Assembly (NCBI RefSeq): GCF_020360975.1
Contig: NW_025408667.1
Coordinates: forward strand, 6,200,001 to 6,264,000
DNA: 64,000 nucleotides
Source of the DNA: Hirsutella rhossiliensis
Lineage: Eukaryota; Ascomycota; Sordariomycetes; Hypocreales; Ophiocordycipitaceae
Direction of reading: 5' to 3'
The position numbers were made by a program, and so were the translations under genes. Numbering within the stretch: position 1 is the stretch's first letter; every line of letters starts with the position of its first letter. The notes under the pieces are model-generated. The model was not told where the DNA came from. It saw only the letters and a program-made list of their open reading frames with translations, and did no database searches. Of this stretch, positions 54,844 to 64,000 are shown piece by piece.

Positions 54844-56230
54844 ATGGAGATCCAGTACCGCGACAGCCTCCCTGACGACGTCCGCTCCGCCTTCGACAAA
54901 GCTGTAGAAGCCCTGCCACAAGAGCATCGACGCGCCCCTATTACCGGTGACGAAGTGAACAGCCCCGAAGAAGCCCTTCGCTGGTTCCAAGACTATGCCT
55001 TCACCCAGGGCTTTGCTCTCGTCACTGCCAGCAAGGTACGCGACCGTCTCCGAGTGAACTGCCTCCATCACGGTAGAGGCACGCGAAACACGCGAAAGCT
55101 GTCGAACACCGTCACAGAGGGAGGGGACCGAAAGAAGAAGCTCGCATACATCAAGGCCAAGGAGTGTCCCTACAGTCTTTATGTCTCCTACAGAACTATC
55201 CGGAGCGGCCATGGAGGGGTGGAGGAGCGAAAAGGTTGGGTGGCCGGTTTCACCTTCGCGTACCATACGCATCCGCCACTTCAAAATCCCTTCCATTACG
55301 CCTGTCATAGATCCCGTATCCCAGATCGCGCTGCAGCAGTCGATCTGGCCCTCGTGCATCGGACTGCCGGCCTGTCAGCGACTGAATCAACCCGGATTCT
55401 CGACCAACACGGCTTAGGCAATTGTCTTTCCGCAAAGGAGTTCTACAACCTGAGTCGGTCTGAAGGAAGACGCAGCAGTCAAGAAGCGCTTGACCTCTTG
55501 CTTACTTGTTTGGAGTTCGAAGACTTCCGTGTTCGTTGCTTCTTCAAATACCTTCTCGACGACCAAGGACGACGAACAGCGAGGGTACTCGAGCACCTGT
55601 TCTTCTGTTCTTCCGAGCAGATCCGCCTGGGTAGAAGATTCGTCAGCGGATTCCTCATGTTACGGCCAGGCACATACGAGCCTTGACGGCTATAAAGATG
55701 TATTGGCACTATGAACGAAGACTCAAAGCTAAGGAGCAAGAAAGAAAGACTAGACTACACGACCGAGCTGGCCCTTATGTGCATCTGCACGAGGTTACCT
55801 CAGCAGCGCTCAGGTAAGCATGAGGTCGCACGTGGGCACGCGATGCTGCTTGGGCACGTGACACTGGTGAGGTTCTGCGCTGGTGTCTCTACGCTGGCGC
55901 GCAGGGTCGTGACACCTCATGCAAACCGATGCGACGTTCAACACCAATTGCCTCCACTTGCCTTTATCCGTCATAGTGGGAATCACAAACACAAGCAAGA
56001 CATTTCCTCTGGCTTTCGCGTTTATAACCTCTGAATCAGCCGAGGCCTTCGAATTTGTGAATGCCCAATTAGCAGAATTGGTCTGGTACGATTGCCCACC
56101 GCCTCAAGTCGTTCTCGGGGGTCAAACCAAAGGGCTCGCTGCCGCAATGGCAGCGTCCCAAGCGAGGGCTGATCAGGATTCTGAGGGTGGGGATGGGCAA
56201 ATCTTGCAGCTCTGTGAACAGTGTTGCTAA
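54844..56230 (+). pseudogene. Second MULE-type transposase, truncated and mutated
   Basis: 54844-55686 encodes MEIQYRDSLPDDVRSAFDKA, a FAR1-like DNA-binding region (FALVTASKVRDRLRVNCLHH, KECPYSLYVSYRT) and part of the helical linker. 55919-56230 encodes the start of the catalytic domain: QTDATFNTNCLHLPLSV, KTFPLAFAFI, SESAEAFEFV. The block expected as VVLGDQTKGL reads VVLGGQTKGL, so the second catalytic Asp is Gly. The frame is broken between 55690 and 55919. The sequence ends at about 56230, where a Helitron C terminal motif follows. The ATG at 54844 is preceded by a duplicate atggagatccag at 54803. It is a different family from the MULE at 28.2 kb. Confidence 0.65.
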
Positions 56231-56249
56231 TTCAGCCCGAAGGGCGTTT

Positions 56250-59200
56250 ATGCCTTGAGGAACGAAAGGACTTATGCCCCGCGCCGCCTCCCGACCTTTT
56301 TGGCCCCCCGGAATCCCCGCCTCTGATTGGCCGGCTTTCCCCTCCCCCCCGTATCCCGGCTTCTGGTTGGTCCACCTTGGCGCGTCCTGCCCCATTAGTC
56401 GACAATTTGCCTCTTCCGTCTTTTGGCCTCCCTCGCCCTCCTCGTTCGACCGTTCCCGCCCCCGACCTTGACGACCTCAAAATCTTGTGTCTGCGGAAGG
56501 CTTCCCCCCTTCCTCCGCGGCCTCGACCTCGTCGCCGAGCCAGCGCAGCGCCTCCCGGACGGTCCTGTCGCTTAGCCCCTCCAGCCTCGCCTGTGCTGCG
56601 GTCATCTCCCCGGGGACCCGGTTTCCCACCAGGTCCCTCTCCCGCACCTTCGACACGAGCATGATGCCGTCCAGCGTCGGGCACCGCGATAGCTGCACGT
56701 ACAGGCTGTACGGGTCGCACTGCGACGGGACGGCGCGTCCGCCGACGTTGGTCGTCCTCGTGCCCCGCAACTCGAGCGCCACGCGCTCCAGCGTTCCCCC
56801 CTGCACCTTGTAGTCCGTGCACGCGAAGGCGGCGGCGCACGGCAGGCCCTGCGGCTGACGTCGTTCTGCTGCCACGGTCGCTTCCGCTGACGCTGGATCC
56901 TGACGCTCATGGGCGTCAGCAGGATCGTGCCGGGCGGCATTCCGACGAAGTGGAAGTCCTTGGTCGTCTCCGACCCCAGTATGATTGCCGCCGGCGGCCC
57001 GAAGTGGATCGCCATGCCGGCCGAGATGCGATGCCCGGGTGCGCCTTGTCGACGATGACCTCCGCCGCCGTGTAGCTGGCGCCGTTCACCAGCTTCAGGC
57101 CCTGGTGGGTGTTGCGGTTCACGACGACCGGCATCCCCGGCACGAACATGAAGACGGCCGGCACCGGGATCGCGCTGTCGTCGCCCTGGTTCAGCATCAT
57201 GATGGCCTCTTCCTCGGTCGGCAGGCCGTCCTTCCACTTGTGCTCGGAGAGGAAGATGCGCAGCGTCGACCGCCGCTGGGTCTGGAACGTCAGGCTCGCC
57301 TCCATGTTGAGGTTCCACTGGTTCCTATTGAGCGGCGTCACCACGGTGATGCCCGTTTCCCACGGGATCCGCCTGCCTTCCCGGGGGCACCGCGAGTTGA
57401 GGAGTTCCAGGTCCGAGCGGTCCTGCACGCCCTGCCGGATCCGCCGCAGTAACCTCTGCAGCTCCAGGTCGCCGGCGGCGCGCATCTGCTCGTCCAGCAT
57501 GACGACCGTCGTGAACCTCTTCCACAGCCCGTGCGCCTTGTCGTGCTGGTGCCGCTGCTCGGCCCTGAACGAGTTGTCCTCGCCCCACGAGACGGCCGCG
57601 CTCGGCAGCAGGATCGACCGCTCCTGGACCGGGCGGAACTGGTGGAAGTCTCCGCAGAAGAGGACGATGGGGATCCCGCCGAAGTCCCGTTGCGATCCTC
57701 GCAGCTGGCAGAGCCGCTCGTTGACGGCGTGAAGCGTCCGCGCGCCGAGCATGCTCACCTCGTCGATAACGAGCACGTCCTTGTCCTGCCAGTCCATCCG
57801 GGACTGGCCGTTGACGAACCGCTCCGCCTGATTCGGCAACCGCACCCCGTCGACGTCCTTCGCCGTGTTCGCGCCGGGCCCCTGGTCCTTGCTGAAGCCG
57901 CAGGCAGAGTGGATGGTGATGCTGTTGACCCGCGCGGCGGCGGTCCCCGACGTCGCCGTGATCAGCAGGCGATGCGAGAGGTCCTTCACGGCGAAGAGGC
58001 CTACGAGTGCTTCGATGACGCGCGACTTGCCGGTGCCGCCCTCGCCGCCGACGAACTGACAGAGCTGGCCGACGTCGCCTCCGTCTCCTTGCCGCATCGA
58101 GTCCAGGTGGCGGCATATTATGGAGAAGGCGATGGCCTGTTTCCTGTTCAGCGTCAGCCGCGTTGTCAAGTCTTTCCCGGCCTCGAGGAAGGAGGTCGAC
58201 GGGCCGAGGCGGACTTCCATGCCGGCCTCCGCGTTGCCTGCCCTCTCCTCGGCTTCCCCTCGCGTCATCTGCACGTCTTCCTCCCCGAAACCGTTCAGCA
58301 CGCCCCGCGCCGCTGCGCCGCGCTCGGTACCGTGGGCCGGGGCCATGCTTTGCATGCCCTGGATCATCTTCACCCTCTCCCTGGAGGCGCATGTCTGCTG
58401 CGACTTGATGGCCTTGACCTGATCCTGCGGCGGCACTGCGGCCCCGGAGAACACCTGCTCGGGCATGCTGATGTGCCTCCCACCCCGTTCGGTCACGACG
58501 GTGGCCCGGAGCTCGGCCGACGAGGCTAGCGCTGATTGCTGGAAGCGGCAGAGCTGCTGCATCATCCCCGAAAGCTCGCGCGACCCCGCCGTGATCTGGT
58601 TCGCGCCGGCCGCGCTTCGGACGACATCGATCAGTCGCGTCGCGTTTCCGACGTTGTCGGACTGGTACGCGGATCCCGCCTCGCCGTCCGCCTCGCCCGG
58701 CCCCTCCCCAACCCCTTCGTCCTCCCCCTCGCCAGGCGAGGCTGCCCATTGCTTGGCGTCTCGCTTTGCGTCCTCGGCGGACCGCCGGAGTAGTTGAACG
58801 TTGTCGACGAGGCACGAGGTTCTCGGCGGAAGCAGCTCTCGTTCCCGCCTCCATATGTCGTTGATGTCGCCTCGCTCTTCGCTAAGAAAGGCCTCCCACG
58901 GCGCGAATAAGGCAAGATGCTGCACGGCTGCTCTGTAACGGTAGGGTGAGTCACCGCGCGTTGCGACCGCTTTTCAGCCGGCCATTCACCGCACTTACTT
59001 ACCTGCGGTGGCACGATTCCTCGTCGTCCTGCTCGAAATCCTTGCTAAGGTGGCCGTCAAGGCAGACGACGGCGTGCTTTCCTGGCCGCCTCAATACCTG
59101 CACCCAGTCTTTGCCGGCCACCCAGCCGCTCTCGAAAGGCACCTCTCCCCAGGCACCGGAGCACCCGTCCTCGCCGACGCGTTGGAGCCTGACGAGCGAA

Positions 59201-59914
59201 ACATAGTCATATAGGCACAAGCCTCGTAGGACGTGTCCGCGATGACGGTACGCCTCGGCGAAGCCGATCCTCTCGCCTGCTTCCTCCACGGCGACCGACT
59301 CGTTCACGGACACGTCTGCGACCGCGGTGCCGCTCTCCTGCCGAAGGTGTCGCCAGCGCCCCGAGACGTGCCAGTAGAGCGCCGACACGTTCAGGTACGC
59401 CCAGGCGCTGCTGCTCGTGAACTCGCTTGGGTATCCCAGGAGATGGGCGACGACCTCGACCTGCGACAGAGCCCGCTCCGTGAATACCCTGTTCGCCACC
59501 CTCATCAGAAACTGCCGCGTCTTATTATTCTTGGTTCCGTCGTCGCCGTCGCCGCCGACGACGCCAGTTCCGGCATCCTCCCCGGCACCCGGCTGGCCAC
59601 CTGCCGCGACGACGGGCAGCAATTCCGCGGCCGCAGCGACGCGCTTCCACGTCGGGTCCTCTACCTTGGTCGCGTAATTCGTCACGTAATAGACGAGAGC
59701 CATGGTCTTCCGCTGCGTCGCTAAATCTTATACTTTATCCTACTCCTTAACTCTACCTTGTCTCTATCCTTGTCTTTACTCCGTCCTCAGGTCCTCCCTG
59801 TTCTTACTCCATCCTCAATCCTCAATCCTTCCCCAGTTTCGTTTGCTACATCCTTAAGTCTCTCCTCAAATCTTTCCTCGCGTCTTCCCTGTAGTCTTTC
59901 GTTCCTCAAGGCTC
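56250..59914 (-). mobile_element. Helitron C (GC-rich subfamily), internally deleted
   Basis: Limits are proposed from inverted copies of the motif CCTTGAGGAACG: 59900-59911 at the 5' side (minus strand) and 56253-56264 at the 3' side. Between them lies a 5' leader (59710-59900) and the C-terminal two thirds of the RepHel gene. Everything upstream of the Tyr-pair motif is missing. The boundaries are inference. Confidence 0.55.
56477..59703 (-). pseudogene. Helitron C RepHel: Tyr motif and helicase retained
   Basis: 59703-58999 begins MALVYYVTNYATKVEDPTWK, i.e. exactly at the Rep Tyr-pair motif, and continues RVFTERALSQVEVVAHLLGY and VLRGLCLYDYVSLVRL. A gap of 70 bases and a frame change lead to 58925-56916 (669 aa): LALFAPWEAFLSEERGD, Walker A GGEGGTGKSR (about 58021-58050), CGFSKDQG, Walker B VLVIDEVSML (about 57750-57776), LFCGDFHQFRPVQERSILLP and VTPLNRNQWNLNMEASL. 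A shift near 57030 moves the end to 56875-56477 (AFACTDYKVQGGTLERVALE, LYVQLSRCPTLDGIML). The HUH half of Rep is absent, so autonomous transposition is impossible. Confidence 0.85.
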
Positions 59915-59934
59915 TTTGCCTTGAGGAACGAAAG
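59896..59934 (+). repeat. Perfect 17-bp hairpin, 5-nt loop
   Basis: Left arm 59896-59912, loop tcttt, right arm 59918-59934 (gccttgaggaacgaaag). It is formed by two head-to-head copies of the Helitron terminal motif. Confidence 0.9.
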
Positions 59935-60120
59935 GACTTCATTAGCGCGCGGGGAAAAAAGGCCCCAGACTGCTTCACCCCCACATCCTCCGCCTCTGAT
60001 TGGCTGATTTGCCTTGAGGAACGAAAGGACTTCATTAGCGCGCGGGGAAAAAAGGCCCCAGACTGCTTCACCCCCACATCCTCCGCCTCTGATTGGCTGA
60101 TTTTATGCCTTGAGGAACGA
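59917..60120 (+). repeat. 93-bp tandem repeat: two full copies and a partial third
   Basis: 59917-60009 and 60010-60102 are identical. A third copy starts at 60106 and diverges after about 20 bases. Each begins tgccttgaggaacgaaag and ends ctctgattggctgatt, which includes an ATTGG (inverted CCAAT) element. It lies between Helitrons C and D. Confidence 0.9.
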
Positions 60121-60289
60121 AAAGGCTCTTCTGGACGCGAAAAAAACCCCAAAAACCCCCAAACCTACTTTACCCTCGAAACCCTTGGCTTCTGATTGGA
60201 GAACCCATCTTGGCTGCTGATTGAGAGCTTTTAATCCCGGCTTCCCTTTGGTCGCTTAATGATTACTTACCCTTTCGTCCTAGCCCTTT

Positions 60290-60462
60290 TGTTTCGCCTT
60301 CCGGCGCAGTTCGCCCTCTCCGGTCCTGCCAGCGACCTAACCTCGCGACTAGGACTCAGCTCCTCGTGAAACCGGTTTTTGGCCTTTTCCGACCAAACCC
60401 TCTCCCGCACCCCTGACACGAGCATGGTGCCGTCCAGCGCCCTGCGCCCGGCATCGCGATAG
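60290..60462 (-). pseudogene. Extra duplicated Helitron C-terminal fragment
   Basis: The minus strand reads TCSYRDAGRRALDGTMLVSG and VRERV, a divergent copy of the C-terminal LYVQLSRCPTLDGIMLVSKL / RERDLV segment of Helitron D that lies immediately upstream. It suggests either a tandem duplication of the Helitron end or a remnant of a sixth copy. Confidence 0.6.
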
Positions 60463-63400
60463 CTACACGTCCAGGCCCGTGCCTTTAGAGTCCAGGGAAT
60501 CAACGTCTAGCCATCCCGAGGCCTCGCGGACAGTCTTGTCGCTCAGCTGGCCCAGCCTCGCTTCTGCGTCTGTCATCTCGTCTGGCACCTTGTTGCCCAC
60601 CAGGTCCCTCTCCCGCAATTTCGAGACCAGCATAATGCCGTCCAGCGTCGGGCAGCGAGACAGCTGCACGTACAGGCTGTACGGGTCGCACTGCGAGGAC
60701 ACGGCGCGTCCGTCGATGTTTGACGTCCGCGTTCCCCGCAGCTCCAGAGCTACACGCTCGAGCGTCCTGCCCTGCACTTTATAGTCTGTGCACGCGAAGG
60801 CTGCCGTACAGGGCAGGCCCTTTCGGCTGACGTCGTTCTGCTGCCACGGCCTCTTTCGCTGGCACTGTATTTTGACCGTCATGGGCGTCAACAGGACCGT
60901 GCCTGGCGGCATCCCGACGAAGTGAACGTCGTTCGTCGTCTCCGACTCCAGCATTATCCCGCCGGCGGCCCGAAATGGACCGTCGTGTCTGCCGTGATAC
61001 GATGCCCCGGTACGACTTGTCGAGGACGACCTCCAGCGCCGTGTAGCCGGCGCCGTTCACCAGCTTTAGCCCCTGATGGGTGTTATGGTTCACGACGACC
61101 GGCATCCCCGGCACGAACATGAAGACGGCCGGCACCGGGATCGCGCTGTCGTCGCCCTGGTTCAGCATCATGATGGCCTCTTCCTCCGTCGGCAGGGCCT
61201 CCTTCCACGTATGATCCGAGATGAAGATGCGCATCACTGACCGCTGCTGGGCCCGGAACGCCAAGCTGGCCTCCATGTTGAGGTTCCACCGGTTCCTGTT
61301 CAGCGGCGTCACCACGGTGATGCACGTCTCCCACGGGATCCGCCTGCCTTCCCGGTAGCATCTTGAGTTGAGGAGGTCCAGATCCGAGCGGTCCTGCACG
61401 CCCAGTCGAATCCGCCTTAGCAGCCTCTGCAATTCCGGATCTCCCGCGGCGCGCACCTGCTCGTCCAGCATGACCGTGGTCGTGAATCTCTTCCACAACG
61501 CGTGCGCCTTGTCGTGCTGGTGCCGTGTCTCGGCCTTGAAGGAGCTGTCTACGTCCCACGAGACGGCGGTGCTGGGGAGGAGGATCGAGCGTTCTTGGAC
61601 GGGGCGGAATTGGTGGAAGTCTCCGCAGAAGAGGACGATCGGAATACCTCCAAAATCCTGGTGCGACCCGCGCAGCCGGCAGAGCTGCTCGTTCACCGCG
61701 TGTAGCGTCCGCGCCCCGAGCATGCTCACCTCGTCGATGACGAGCACGTCCTTCTCCTGCCAGTCCATCCGGGATTGCCCGTCGACGAACCGCTCCGCCT
61801 GTTTCGGCAGTCGCACCCCGTCGAGATCCTTGGCCGCGTTTGCGGCTGCCGCGAGATCTTTCGAGAACCCGCAGGCGGAGTGGATCGTAATGCCGTTGAT
61901 CCGCGCTGCTGCCGTCCCCGACGTCGCCGTTATCATCAGACGATTCGATTGATCCTTGGACGCGAAGAGCTCGACGAGCGCCTCGATGACTCGTGACTTG
62001 CCCGTTCCGCCCTCTCCACCGACGAACTGGCACAGCTGGCGTACGTTGCTTTTCTCCCCGCGCCGTATCAGGTCAAGCTGGCGGCATATAATTAGGAAGG
62101 CGATCGCCTGCTTCTTGTTTAGCGTGAGCCGCGCTGCCAGGGCCTTGCCCGCCTCGAGGAAGGAGGTTGAGGCACCGAACCGGATCTCCATTCCCGCGCT
62201 GGCCCCGCTACTCCTTCCTCGAGCTCCGCTGCCGTCATCTGGACGTCGTCATCCCCGAAACCCGTGAGCACGCCCCGCACCGCCGCGCGGCGACCAGTCA
62301 CCGGTGCCGTGGACAGGCTTTGTATGCCCCGTATCATCTTCTCCTCTCCCTGGATGCGCGGATTTGCTGCGACTTTATGGCCCTAACCTCACTTTGCGGC
62401 GGTATGGTGGCTCCGGAGAATGCCCGCCCGGGATGTTGATTCGTCTTGGGCCCCGTTCGGGTAGTATTGTGGCCTGGACCTCGGAAGAAGAGGACAGCGC
62501 CGATTGCTGAAATCGGCTGAGCTCCTGCATCATCGCCGTGAGCTCCGGCGAGCCGGCCGTGATTTGGTTCGGCCCGATCGAGCTTCTGACAACGTCGATT
62601 AGGCGATTCGTGCTTCCCGCACTGTCGGCCTGGTATCCCGATCCGGGCTCGACACCCACCTCCCCGGTGCCGTCCTCGTCCGGACGTACTGCCGTGGGGT
62701 CGCCGTCACCGGACGAGGCCGCCCACTGCCGTGCGTCCCGCTTTGCATCTTCGGCCGACCGTCGCAGCAACTGCACGTTATCGACGAAACATGATATCCT
62801 CGGGGCCAGGGCTGCTCGTTGCCGCCCCCATATGCAGTTGATGTCGCCCCTTTCTTCGTCTAAGAAAGACTCCCACGGCACGAACAGCGCAAGATGCTGC
62901 ACAGCCGCTCTTCGCCATGGAAATTAGCCTTCTCGACCCGGCGCCTCCGGCCCGTCGACGACAAACGCACCTTCGGTAGCACGACCCTTCGTCGTCTTCG
63001 TCGAAATCCTTGCTCAAATACCCGTCGAGGCAGACCGTGGCCTGCTTGCCCGGTCGCCTGAGCACCTGCGCCCAACGGCCTCCCGGAGCCCAGCCGCTCT
63101 CGAACGGGACCTCCCAGCCGGCGGGCCCTCGTCCCTTTCGTTGCGCTTCAGCCTGACCAGCGAAACGTAGTCGTAGAGACACAGCCCTCGAAGGACGTCT
63201 CCCCGATGACGGTATGCCTCGACACGGCAAATCCTCTGGCCTGCTTCTTCGACGAGTATTGACTCGTCCACAGAGCCATCTGCAACGGCTGCGCCGCTTT
63301 CTCGTCGAAGGTGCGGCCATTGTCGGAAGACTTGCCAGTAGAGCAACGATACGTTCAGGAACGCCCAAGCACTGCCATTCGTCAGTTCAGTCGCGCATCC

Positions 63401-64000
63401 CAGGAGGTCCGCGACGACCTCGACCTGCGATAACGGCCTCTCCGTAAACACGCGATTCGCCACCTTCATCAGGAACTGCCGTGTCTTATTCTGCCTGCCA
63501 TCGTCACCGGCACCACTGTCTCCACGAACCTCCGCGCCGTCGGCCATTCCGTCACCTGCCCTGGGAGGCAAGAGATCCGCGGCGGCGGCGACGCGCTTCC
63601 ATACAGGGTCCTCCACCTTGGTCGCATAGTTTGTGACGTAAAGATGAGGGCCATCGTCTTACGCTGTGTGACGATGAAAGATATGTCATGGTTGTGGCGA
63701 AGCCCACGGCAATGGCCTTGTTCCACCGATTCACCATGCTGTGCGACCTCCGAATCCGCAGCACGCCGTCTCCCGTGAAGGCCGTCTCGTCGACCAGTCC
63801 CCACGGCGCCTTGAAACGACATAAATCGCCCTTGCGCCCCCCTTTGCCCAGCGAGTACTTGACGCAGGTCGGGCTGTGGGTATGGATCTGCGTCGCGCCG
63901 GCACAGAAGTTCGCTTCCTCGTCGAACGAGGCTGAAAATTGCCGTTCGTCGCCCAGAAATTGCGATATATCTGACGTCACCGATCGCTCGGCCTGCATTG
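60463..64000 (-). mobile_element. Helitron D (GC-rich subfamily), continues beyond the window
   Basis: Minus-strand Helitron whose 5' part lies outside the window. Its coding sequence ends at 60463. Copies of the CCTTGAGGAACG terminal motif lie 340-550 bases beyond that end. It is the longest member of the C/D/E subfamily seen here. Confidence 0.8.
60463..64000 (-). pseudogene. Helitron D RepHel, frameshifted
   Basis: From the window edge: 63998-63552 encodes part of the Rep domain (CAGATQIHTHSPTCVKYSLG, CRFKAPWGLVDETAF, VNRWNKAIAVG). The next part is frameshifted, so the Tyr motif is not read cleanly (near 63640). 63616-63014 holds EDPVWKRVAAAADLL and NRVFTERPLSQVEVVADLLG. 62902-62375 holds LALFVPWESFLDEERGD. 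62191-60779 (470 aa) is the helicase core: GGEGGTGKSR (about 61991-62020), VLVIDEVSML (about 61721-61747), GDFHQFRPVQERSILLP. 60954-60463 is the C terminus (LYVQLSRCPTLDGIMLVSKL), ending after SKGTGLDV. Frame changes near 63650, 63130, 62370, 62200 and 60980 inactivate it. Confidence 0.85.

Noticed and set aside
57531..58529. 332-aa plus-strand ORF and a 509-aa alternative minus-strand ORF over Helitron C
   Set aside because: Both are GC-driven shadows of the helicase frame, with low-complexity Arg/Gly/Pro composition and no domain.

Overview
This window looks like a transposon-rich, probably subtelomeric or accessory region of a filamentous ascomycete, most likely a Sordariomycete. The evidence is short GT-AG introns of about 50-80 bases with fungal branch-point motifs, a six-intron beta-tubulin gene, an XlnR/Xyr1-type Zn2Cys6 regulator, and a fungal transposon set: Helitrons, LINEs with an ORF2 RNase H, Crypton-type tyrosine recombinase, pogo/Fot1, hAT, MULE and piggyBac. 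Family names come from motifs read by eye; no search was run.

Layout. 1-3001: GC-rich Helitron remnant (copy E). 3.0-4.5 kb: no clear gene. 4.5-6.8 kb: intact 771-residue fungal protein kinase-like protein with a PD-(D/E)XK nuclease-like segment. 7.2-11.2 kb: piggyBac remnant, broken Cys-rich gene, frame-broken unknown gene. 11.3-14.6 kb: pogo N-terminal fragment, then a LINE. 14.8-16.9 kb: a possible small gene and an intact two-exon gene (401 aa). 17.5-20.0 kb: decayed Crypton. 20.2-22.05 kb: LINE ORF1 remnant ending in poly(A). 22.2-31.9 kb: Helitron A, with a complete MULE nested in it (71-bp perfect inverted ends, 9-bp target duplication). 32.2-32.9 kb: MYND-finger gene with a frameshift. 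33.0-38.8 kb: Helitron B. 38.8-39.8 kb: pogo C-terminal half. 40.2-42.6 kb: hAT. 42.6-48.1 kb: nearly full-length LINE on the minus strand.

48.6-53.5 kb is a short island of apparently functional host genes: a beta-tubulin paralogue (449 aa) with Ala at residue 198, a small 76-aa ORF, and an XlnR-like activator (785 aa). 54.4-56.2 kb: LINE 3' fragment and a second MULE. 56.2-64.0 kb: Helitrons C and D, with a repeat block and a perfect hairpin between them.

Overall, five Helitron copies in two subfamilies dominate. All lie on the minus strand and none has both an intact HUH/Y2 replicase and an intact helicase. Nested insertions give a relative order: MULE into Helitron A; Helitron B into the 3' end of a pogo gene. 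No cellular RNA gene or CRISPR array was found.
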